DNA of 64,000 nucleotides from Rheum nobile (lineage: Eukaryota; Streptophyta; Magnoliopsida; Caryophyllales; Polygonaceae), in the NCBI GenBank assembly GCA_027886185.1, contig WOAB01000728.1, forward strand, positions 1,674,001 to 1,738,000. Reading direction: 5' to 3'. The translations under genes and the position numbers were made by a program. Below, piece after piece: positions 56,010 to 64,000 of this stretch; position 1 is the first letter of the stretch; each line of letters opens with the position of its first letter. The notes under the pieces are model-generated. The model was given only the letters and a program-made list of their open reading frames with translations, was not told the DNA's origin and did no database searches.

Positions 56010-58290
56010 TGTAACACCCCCAAATATATCCTTGAAAGGTATCACCGCCAGTGACCTCAGATTCCACATCCGAAGCCACCCAAGGTTTAACCAGTTTATA
56101 CAAATCATAAAACAACATTTATAATACGAAATGTCATAGTATTGGATTAAATCAAAGTTTCGGAATTTCATCCATAATCCAAATACAACCAAAATATATT
56201 ACAGCGGAAGTCTTTTTAAAATAAATGACACAAAAGTCTTGATCTAGCGATCACGCCTAGGATCTCAACCTTGGTAAAACACTTCAAAATTCCATCTGCC
56301 TTCACCGTCGTTTCTAGCCGTCATGGAACTGCAGTTTATCTGATGTGCCGTATGAGACGGATGACACCAGCCAACCATGCAAGGGAATATAACCGGTTGG
56401 TTAGTCTAATGAAAGACTATACAAGGGTTAAACAGAAAGGTTCTAAGTAGTCGTATTAGGTTAGACCCATCGCTTCTCGAATGAAAGCCGATGACGATAG
56501 TAAACCTCAATACTTCTACTGAAATATACGAAAAGGTATGATCAAGAGAAGACTCTGAAATATTGAGTCTTAAGGAAACATATGAAGAGAAGACTCCAAC
56601 GAATTGAGTCTTATCGGAAGTATGACAAGTGTTTGGGAACATTAAAGTTTCATGCAAACATTTAAAAGCGACTTGACTATTTGGGTCCACGACCAACCTC
56701 ACCGCATAATGCGAATTCAGATTCGGAAGGTGGACTTACTCTAATAGAAGTCCAGACGAGTTTCCACGTTGTACTTCTCGCCCAAGGTTCATTAATTATG
56801 TGCCTAATCGCACTTATCTTATTTAATTCCAAAACGTACATTTACGTTATAAGCTTTTATAATATCTCCTCACAAGAGATAATATCTCCTCACAAGAGAT
56901 GTAAAAGGGATATCTCTTTACAAGAGATAATCCAACCCTGAGTAAGGGCATGGTTATGACCAGAGAGAGTACTAGGGAAAAATCCACATAGCACCAGTTA
57001 TAAAGAAACAACTAAACCTCGCAAGGTACATAGCGTTCCTATGAATACTCGTGCTAACTAAACAGTTAAAACACGCAATAGTCCACATCAATGTCATCTA
57101 GGCAATAACAGATATAATAGCGTTATTTCTAGCAATATATACAACCTATTATAATATCTGTATTTTAATCATAGATATATATACATATATAATAGCGTTG
57201 TTTCTAGCAGTATATACAACCTATTATAATATCTCTTTTTTAAATCATATACAGTTATCAAAATTGTTCCCAGACGAAAACAATATTCATCCCAAATTAA
57301 TTAACAATTAAATAATTGATAATTAATATAAATATGGAATGATAAGCAAGAGCGAACCGCCACTTGCCTTAGGTTAGACGAAGTTTAACAAAGCTCAACG
57401 ACAACGGGTTTCCGGGTTCGAAACGAGGTCAGTTCTCAGATTATGGATCCCTACGAAACGACCCATAACGGAACCCTAAGTTAGATTCGATAACCAAATA
57501 TACGAATCTAAAGAAAGACGAACTAAATCGAAGGAACGAAGCCTCGATCGAGACCACAAAGCCCAAAGCCACACCACGAGCCCAAACACACCGCGGGTGC
57601 GCCGGCCCTGCCGCGGGTGCGGTCGAGCTACAGCGGCGACATGACGATGACGAAAACTCACCGTGATTGACGCGTTTGGATTTGATTAGGATGGGCTTCG
57701 ACTTCCCAACTCCTTGCACTTCCAAACACCACTTGGAGAGTACCTTCTCCTCCTATGGTAGCTCCGGCGACACTCCGGCGAAAGCTTGAGCTTTCCGGTA
57801 ACAATGGAAATGAGAGATTTGAGAGAGAGAGTTTGAGAGTTGTTATTCAACTCCGCTCCAGCTCCTTTCCTTTTATAGCCCAAGCAACCAGGTGACTCAT
57901 GGTAGGCGCCTACAACGACCGAATGGGACAGTTGCAGAGGCGAAGACGACGCGACGTCTGAAGTCCGGCGCTACAGAGAAGAAATGATGACACCGCGGGG
58001 TGCGGTGGACTGACCGCGGGTGCGGTCAAGGCCATTTTCTATGCCTTTTGTCCTCTTTTGTCTGGGAAGAATTATGGGTATGAGTTTTAACCCCGGGTTA
58101 AATATATTTGTACCCGAACGAATATTTTAACCCCAAAAATATATCGAATGTATTTTATTCCACTCCGGGAATTATTACGGAGATCAAGGATTTTACAGAA
58201 AATCTGAACTCCTCTGAAAATAATCCGACTAGTAGTACGGGAGTTAGAAATATTACCAAAATACTCTTTACTAAAATGAGGGGTATTACA
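56010..58290 (-). mobile_element. Solo LTR S2, 2281 bp, in element C gag
   Basis: On the minus strand it runs TGTAATACCCCTC...GGGTGTTACA. The 5-bp duplication GATTT is present on both sides (56005-56009 and 58291-58295). Homologous to S1 in opposite orientation but about 470 bp shorter. No coding domain found. It contains AT-rich stretches shared with S1 (TATACAACCTATTATAAT and its complement). Confidence 0.9.
56858..56935 (-). repeat. ATCTCCTCACAAGAGAT array in S2
   Basis: Three to four copies of (T)ATCTC(C/T)TCACAAGAGATA, each a mini-hairpin, sit at the position matching the GGGATTTAGTTCCC array of S1, next to the shared ACCCTGAGTAAGGG block. Confidence 0.9.
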
Positions 58291-58295
58291 GATTT

Positions 58296-59969
58296 ATGCA
58301 TGTATTTGCATCGCCGTATGTGTGAGTGTGTTCAAATCTTTGATGGGCAAAATCTCGAGTTGATCACGGATGTTGGTGTTCAAGCCACTCAAGAATTTTG
58401 TCCTCAAAGTTGATGGTGCAACGGAGATGTTGGCCTTGTAATACATGTCTTCAAGCTTGGAAAAGAACTCGAAGGGAGACATCGACTCTTGGCGAGCCAT
58501 GGCTATCTCCATTCTCATTTGATTCCTATAGTCTGGAGGCACGTATTTCTTGGTCATCACGTAGACTAGTTGATGACATTATATGACTCTGGTCATGTGG
58601 CGACGCACGCAGTCATCTTCAAATCTATGCCACCAAACACGGACGGCTCCTCGGAAGTTAAGCGTCGCGGCATCGACATGCTCCTCAGGTGGCACTCGAC
58701 AATATCTAAGGGTGTACTCCGTAGCCTGCACCCATTCAAGAAAAACAGAGGGATTGTATTCACCAAAGAAATGCTCAATTTTTACCTTGACTTGGTGTCG
58801 TTGGAATCGAGGCTGTGCAGGTGCTTGGTTGAACGCGTTGTTTGACTCGGCGTCGTAGAGAGGGTTCTCAAAGCCGCGCACTCCATGTGGTCTATCGCGT
58901 CCAACCGGGCGTCTATCGCGTTCTTGGCGATCTTCACGGACGTACTTATCCCTTGGCGGATAGGCGTCGTCGCATTGACGTCTTTGCGGCTAGGCATCGT
59001 AGTTGTCGCATCGAATGTCTCTTGGCATAACATCGCGGCGGTCGCCGCCAATGTCACGAACGCGTTCTCCTTGGGGCTGGAGACGCGGTGGAGGTATCCA
59101 ATCCAAAGGGTGATCCTGCAATTCAAGTGGAAGAGGGGGGTGAAAAAAATTAGGGTTGACCATACCTAAGTCCTCGATCTCTTCGTCGTCATACTCGTCG
59201 AAGTCGTCGTGGACATTGGGTGTGATCGACACGTAGCCATCAGATCCGTAATGCGGCGTTCGAACACTCTGGTGTCGAAGGTGATCGCGTACATCATGGC
59301 TCCGTGGCTGGGTAGTTGGTGTCCTCAAGTTGGTCTCATCGCGTCACGTATGCCCACTTGGTCGGCGACTGGGTCTCCTTGGCGTCGCGTCGGCTGGCTC
59401 GGCTCGTCGAGGGAGGCCTTCGTGTGGTGCTGAGCCCGGTACGCGTCTTTGGGTTCTCCTAGAGGCATAGCGATCATCAAAGTTGTATGGTTCAGAATAC
59501 TCACCTGAGTGTCCCCGGTGTCGCGGTCGTAGTCGTAGCCGTTGTCGAAGCCAGCGGGTGTGGCTCTAGGGACGTAGCGGTCTGCGTGCGAGGCGAAGCC
59601 TTGGCGACTCTCGATGACACTCTACATACGATTGAGTTGCGGTTGGTGATGAGACGTCGACGGCATGATTCATTTGCCTTTGTCGACCCTTGTCTTTGAT
59701 GGACCTGTGTCGGTGGCTCCAAGTTGAGCCGGCGCGTCCATGGCACTCAGAGGAGTTGGAGTTGGCACGATGGGTTCCACGCGTTGTTGTGCTCTTAAGG
59801 CTGCATTCTCTTGTCGAAGAGCTTGAATCAACTGTTGCTCCTCGGACAACTCAAGGAGTGGTTCGTGTTGTGGGGGGTCGAGAGGTGGTTGGTCTTGTTG
59901 CACCAACATCGGTGGTTAGGGGTTGGTGTTGTCAACGTCGCGTTCGTCTTCACTATGTCCAATCGGCAT
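58296..59969 (-). pseudogene. Element C gag, N-terminal and capsid part
   Basis: Starts at ATG 59969 (MPIGHSEDERDVDNTNP). A Gln-rich coiled segment follows (LIQALRQENAALRAQQRVE, about 59820). Then comes a basic stretch of alternating Arg and Asp residues. The Retrotrans_gag domain follows, with FFGEYNPSVFLEWVQATE (about 58770), VWWHRFEDD and FFSKLEDMYYKANISVAP, ending in LTHTAMQIHA where S2 interrupts. Stops near 59918, 59670, 58990 and 58579 and a frameshift between 59670 and 59328 break it, so gag is much more damaged than pol. Confidence 0.85.
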
Positions 59970-60790
59970 GGTACCTATAACAAGACGGCCAGACACGGAA
60001 GTAAAAACGAATCAAAAGACAACAAAGAACAACAACCAAGCAAATCACTAGTCCAAGTCACAAGTTCACGTAGGTAGGGCTAGTTTGGGCTTGCCGTGAG
60101 GGCGGCTTGGCTTGACAAGAGATGATGTATCAAGCAAGTTGCAATCAAACAAACAAGAACAAATTGAAACCCTAATACAAACGTAAACAAAGCAACCTAA
60201 TAAGCAAGAAAGTACCTTCTAGGAAGCTTGACCTAGACGGTGGAGAGGTTGAGAAGATGAGCTTAGACCGAGAGTGGGTTAGGGTTGCCTTATTTTGGCT
60301 TTACCTAACTTTGGAAACCTTTTTTTTAATATCTTTTGGATATCTTTTTTTTTTTAATATCTGAGATCTTATCTTTTGATCTTTTCGGATTTGCAAAAGG
60401 AAACAAAAATAAAATCAGTCTAAGTAACAAGAATATCACAAGTGTGATCTTAGAGATAAGAGAGAGAAGATAAGATTTGATGATATCTTATATAAGGAAA
60501 TTCGGTTAACTTGACTAAAAAGTAAACTCTAGCAAACAAGGAAACTCTATTCACGCATGAAATAAGGAAACAAAATATTCTAGCATGCAAGATAACAAAT
60601 TACCTAACACACCAAAACTTAGGGAGCAAGAAAAAAAATCGGCCAAGGTATTACCTTGTAGAAACCGAATAGGTGAGCAAAGATGAAAATTTTATGGTTT
60701 TTCGCGATATCTCAGTAAAGCAAACGATGGGGGTCAAGAAAAAATTTGTGAACAAAATGCAAACTTGAGTTCGTGACTTACAAGACTGCT
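59970..60790 (-). other. Element C leader
   Basis: Untranslated leader between primer site and gag ATG, A/T-rich with no supported ORF. Confidence 0.7.
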
Positions 60791-60804
60791 GGGCTCTGAT
60801 GCCA
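60791..60804 (-). promoter_or_regulatory. Element C primer-binding site
   Basis: On the minus strand TGGCATCAGAGCCC lies two bases after the 5' LTR. It differs from the usual TGGTATCAGAGC at one base. Confidence 0.88.
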
Positions 60805-60806
60805 GT

Positions 60807-61722
60807 TGATGTGTTCTTGCCTCCGATGACAAGTCGAATTGTCAAGGTGACACCTTTGGATCTAGTCTTGGTTGGGAAGTCACTCGGCACTGGCAAGTCT
60901 GTCGTGGAATGCGGTGTTGGTGATGGTTCGCGAGCGGGAGATCGCGATGACTGTTGTGATGGAAATGGTGGAAGCGATGAATGGGGTGAATAGATAGCAG
61001 TGGCGTAAGCGATGTGATGAGGGATAGATGACTTGAAAAAGACAAGTCTTTGGGTGTCGTAGCGTCGACTGCGGAGGAAGGGAGATGCGAAGGAAGACTT
61101 GGCTTGAAAGATCAAGCGGCTGCCGTAGCGTCGGCGGCGGAGGGAATGGGGATGCGAAGATAGAGGGTGACGTCTGATCAAGGGAAGGAGGATAAACACT
61201 CTACTTGAAACCTTGATTAAAATTGAACGTAAGAAAATAACAAGAACAAGAGAGGCTTTAAATAGCCAATGTATCACGGCCAAGACCTAATGGGCTTGGG
61301 CCGAAATGATCCTAAGGGCTAGCCCATGCAAGCATGCAAAAGGCACAAACCCTAAAAGATAGAAAGACTATAAAAGGAAACTATCTAAATTAAAGCTGGA
61401 AATACCAAATATAGAAAATGTCTTAAAGAACGCGTTAAATGAGTACAAACGCGCGAGGAACAGCGACTAAGGGTCGATGGCCTCGCGAGTGGGTGCACGC
61501 GATGTTGGCTCTGAAGAACGCGTTGTTTCGATGCCGATGGTGGCGAGGACGACGAGTCTTGGGTTGGCGTCTGGGCTTCCTTGGCTAGCGACGGCGCGTG
61601 CGACAAGTGACGCGACGGCGGCGGCGATGGCCTTGGACCTAGACCTTGTCACTGGGCCCTCTGAGCGTAGGCTCATGGCTTCTTCCTCGTCTTGGGCCTT
61701 CATGGGAGGCAGGGTCACATCA
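60807..61722 (-). repeat. Element C 5' LTR
   Basis: Copy of 48147-49063 with about 37 differences, bounded by the primer site on one side and the AAGTG duplication on the other. The matching open stretch (61467 region) is the LTR-resident copy of the pol tail and is not expressed as part of pol here. Confidence 0.93.
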
Positions 61723-61727
61723 AAGTG

Positions 61728-62459
61728 CCACATCGAGGCTTCCAAGGCAGGAGAGGCCGAGAGCAAGAGCAAGATGGCATAGGCAAGATCAAGGTGAAGA
61801 TCCCATCTTTTGAAGGCAAATGTGATCCCGACGTCTACATGGAATGGGAGACTAAGATTGAACAAATATGGAGTTGCCACAACTTTCCCGAGCACAAAAA
61901 GGTACAACTCGCAGCCCTTGAATTCAATGGTTATGCACTAATATGGTGGGATAACCTTGTGAAAGAAAGGAGGTGAGTCCTAGATCCAGTCGTGGCCACT
62001 TGGGAGCAAATGAAGGCCTTGATGAGAGCTCGCTTTGTGCCTCAACATCACACACGCGAGCTAAGGCAAAGGCTAGAGAATTTGAGGCAAGGATCCATGA
62101 GTGCCGAAGAGACCTACAATGCTATGCAAGTTGCAATGGTTAGGGCCAATGTAATTGAAGATGAAGAAACCGCCATGGCTAGGTATCTTCGTATTCTCAA
62201 TTCTTATTTGGCTAATGAAGTAGACTTGTATCCCTATGCCTCCATGACAGAATTGCTACACTTAGCCATCAAAGTTGAAAGAAAAACTAAGGCTAGGAAC
62301 CAAGGAGGAAGAGTGACAAGTGGAACCCCCAACTCTTGGAGGAATCCTATTCAAAACCGAGGCTACCAACCTTATGGAAGAGAGCCACCTCAAGCAAAGG
62401 ACAAGGGACAATCATCAAATCCTCATTTGGAGCAAGGAGGGCCAAGGAGGAGTGCTTAG
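61728..62459 (+). pseudogene. Element A gag, capsid part
   Basis: In frame with 47772-48146. It contains IPSFEGKCDPDVYMEWETKI, LAALEFNGYALIWWDNL and MKALMRARFVPQHHTREL, the Retrotrans_gag core, then RLENLRQGSMSAEETYNAM. A TGA at 61974-61976 follows the Trp-Trp segment and a TAG at 62457-62459 ends the capsid part. No frameshift is seen. Confidence 0.88.
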
Positions 62460-63452
62460 CCAAGCCCCTCCACGCCAAGCCTAAGGCAGCCAGCCGTGGC
62501 TCATAATGCCCCCAAAGGGAGTGCTCCTAACCCTTCTCTTAGAGCTAGAGATATCATATGTTATAAATGCCAAGGTAGAGGTCATATGATGAAGGATTGT
62601 CCTAATAAGAGAACACTCATGATTAATCACCTAGGGCAATATGAATCTGAATCAGAATGTGATGAAAATGATGCTTGTGATGATGATGTTAATGTGCATG
62701 AATCTGGTCTTGATGATGAGAATGGAATTGAATATGAGCAGGGTGAATCATTGATTGCTAGGAGAACTTTGCATGTGCAATCGGCTCCATATGATGATAA
62801 TCAAAGAGAAAATCTTTTCCATACTCGTTGTCTAGTTAAAGGCAAGGTATGCAACATGATAATAGATGAAGGAAGTTGTTGTAATATAGCTAGCATTGAG
62901 TTAGTTGATAAATTGCAACTTTCTACATTTCATCACCCTAGGCCTTATAAATTGCAATGGATGAATGATTGTGGTGAATTGAAAGTTAACAAGCAAGTTA
63001 AGGTGACTATAACACTAGGACATTATGAAGATACTATTTTATGTGATGTAGTGCCTATGCAAGCTTGTCATATTTTACTTGGTCGTCCATGGCAATATGA
63101 TAGGAAGGTTATGCATGATGGTTTTACTAACCGCCATTCATTTACTTTGCATGGTAAAAATGTTGTCCTCAAACCTATGACACCATCTCAGGTTACGGAT
63201 GAGTATGAGAAGAAAAGAAATAAGGAAAGGGAAGAGGAAAGAGTGAAGAAGGGAAAGGCTCCCCAAAAACAGCCCCCACCCACATCCAAGCCGAGCCAAA
63301 CCCTTAACATCCATCCCCTTACCATCCTCTTAGCTTCCAAGAGAGAGCTTAAGGTTGAGTTCCTAGACCCGGATACCACACTTATGCTATTGTGCAAGGA
63401 GCTTAGCTTGTTGAGTGATGATCTTAAGGCCACCCTTCCTCCACGTATTTAG
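62460..63452 (+). pseudogene. Element A CCHC knuckle and protease
   Basis: The same frame continues past the TAG. The knuckle CYKCQGRGHMMKDC is at 62559-62600. An acidic linker follows. The retropepsin reads NMIIDEGSCCNIAS (about 62856), where family members have Asp-Gly-Gly; the second residue is Glu, which should damage the active site. ILLGRPWQYDRKVMHDG (about 63075) and a Lys/Glu-rich linker lead to the TAG at 63450. Confidence 0.88.
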
Positions 63453-64000
63453 TCCATACTTGAGGAGTTCTATGATGTTTTCCCGGAGGAGATACCACCT
63501 GGCCTACCCCCTATTCGTGGCATAGAACACCAAATAGATCTCATTCCCGGAGCCATATTGCCTAATAGGCCAGCCTATAGGATGAACCCTAAGGAAACCC
63601 ATGAAGTCCAAACCCAAGTTAAGGAGTTGTTAGACAAGGGTTATATGAGAGAGAGTCTTAGTCCTTGTGTCGTGCCCGTGCTTTTAGTGCCTAAGAAAGA
63701 TGGCTCATGGAGAATGTGTGTGGATTGTAGAGCCATCAACAACATCACGGTCAAATACCGTCATCCTATCCCTCGCCTAGATGACATGTTAGATGAGTTA
63801 TATGGCGCCACAATCTTTTCCAATATAGACCTTAAGAGTGGTTACCATCAAATTAGGATGAAGGAAGGGGATGAGTGGAAAACCGCTTTTAAGACTAAGT
63901 TTGGTCTTTATGAATGGTTGGTCATGCCTTTTGGGCTAACTAATGCCCCTAGTACTTTCATGCGCTTGATGAACCATGTGCTTAGACATTATATAGGGAA
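63453..64000 (+). pseudogene. Element A reverse transcriptase, N-terminal part (runs off window)
   Basis: Open to the window edge in the gag frame. It shows FYDVFPEEIPPGLPPIRGIEH, GYMRESLSPCVVPVLLVPKK, WRMCVDCRAINNITVKYRHP, FSNIDLKSGYHQIRM (first catalytic Asp, about 63830) and MPFGLTNAPSTFMRLMNHVL. The YxDD motif lies beyond 64000. The sequence is close to that of element C but distinct from it. Confidence 0.92.

Larger units (their letters stand above)
48147..61722 (-). mobile_element. Full-length Ty3/gypsy element C with three nested insertions
   Basis: LTRs of 917 and 916 bp (TGATGTG...CACATCA) lie at both ends, with target duplication AAGTG (48142-48146 and 61723-61727). It reads on the minus strand: 5' LTR 61722-60807, primer site, leader, gag, protease, reverse transcriptase, RNase H, integrase, and 3' LTR 49063-48147. 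Inside are the hAT MITE 49466-52523 (with solo LTR 49754-52501) and solo LTR 56010-58290. Without them the element is about 8.2 kb. LTRs differ at roughly 37 positions (about 4%). Confidence 0.95.
39980..64000 (+). mobile_element. Ty3/gypsy element A, host of nested insertions, 3' end outside window
   Basis: The 5' LTR (39980-40867) is followed by a Met-type primer site, leader, gag, protease and the start of reverse transcriptase at the window edge. Removing B (with one CAACC) and C (with one AAGTG) makes leader and gag contiguous in one frame, which proves they belong together. Genuine element A sequence in the window is about 4.7 kb of the 24 kb spanned. It inserted into the last exon of the Ulp1 gene. 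Its own target duplication (candidate CAGCG, 39975-39979) cannot be confirmed without the 3' LTR. Confidence 0.9.

Overview
The window is nuclear DNA of a flowering plant, probably a eudicot. The evidence is AT-rich sequence, plant-type (CCCTAAA)n telomeric repeats inside the sequence, intron-split genes, a CC-NB-LRR resistance-gene relic, plant mobile domain and DUF1985-Ulp1 genes, and dense LTR retrotransposons. No intact ordinary host gene was found. Almost everything recognisable is a transposable element or a gene broken by one. No rRNA, tRNA or CRISPR locus was seen.

Layout. 1-4603: 3' part of a decayed Ty1/copia element (copia-1) ending in its 3' LTR. 4605-14340, minus strand: a CC-NB-LRR pseudogene stretched by insertions. 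Its coiled-coil exon holds a 4.9-kb copia element (copia-2, 9223-14113, TSD TAGTC). Its intron holds a 2.7-kb element lying between two (TA)n microsatellites (5493-8217), which itself carries a Stowaway MITE. 14341-16807: AT-rich, no gene. About 16808-22063: a Mutator-like candidate with partial inverted ends, arrays of an ACGTTACGT-type palindrome, a GRF zinc-finger pseudogene and a plant mobile domain (MAIN-like) pseudogene. 22064-27312: AT-rich, with a candidate Helitron at 23305-26778. 27313-28560: relics of a non-LTR RNase H and a hAT transposase. 28621-33113: the two genes of a PIF/Harbinger element (Myb/SANT-like and DDE transposase). The first is cut by a solo LTR (29453-29813) and the two are separated by a long-TIR foldback element with a 9-bp TSD (30717-31655). 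33600-39979: a multi-exon DUF1985-Ulp1 gene of the kind carried by Mutator-like elements, with a repeated GTCCCC/GGGGAC motif in most of its introns.

39980-64000 is one Ty3/gypsy element (A, plus strand, running off the window), opened by nested insertions. Element B (41463-47177, TSD CAACC) is a non-autonomous Athila-like element carrying only a gag-linker/protease ORF, in A's leader. Element C (48147-61722, minus, TSD AAGTG) is a full-length Ty3/gypsy element inside A's gag. C in turn holds a hAT MITE (49466-52523, TSD GTCGCGGC) containing a 2.7-kb solo LTR (49754-52501, TSD TTCTG), and a related 2.3-kb solo LTR (56010-58290, TSD GATTT). Nesting fixes the order: A, then B and C; C, then the MITE, then the solo LTR inside it. 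By-eye LTR differences are about 2% for B, 3.4% for copia-2 and 4% for C.

All coordinates and repeat matches were read by eye. Family names rest on motifs I recognise, not on searches. The items I would check first are the motif-rich introns of the DUF1985-Ulp1 gene, the palindrome arrays of the plant-mobile-domain element, and the microsatellite-flanked element.
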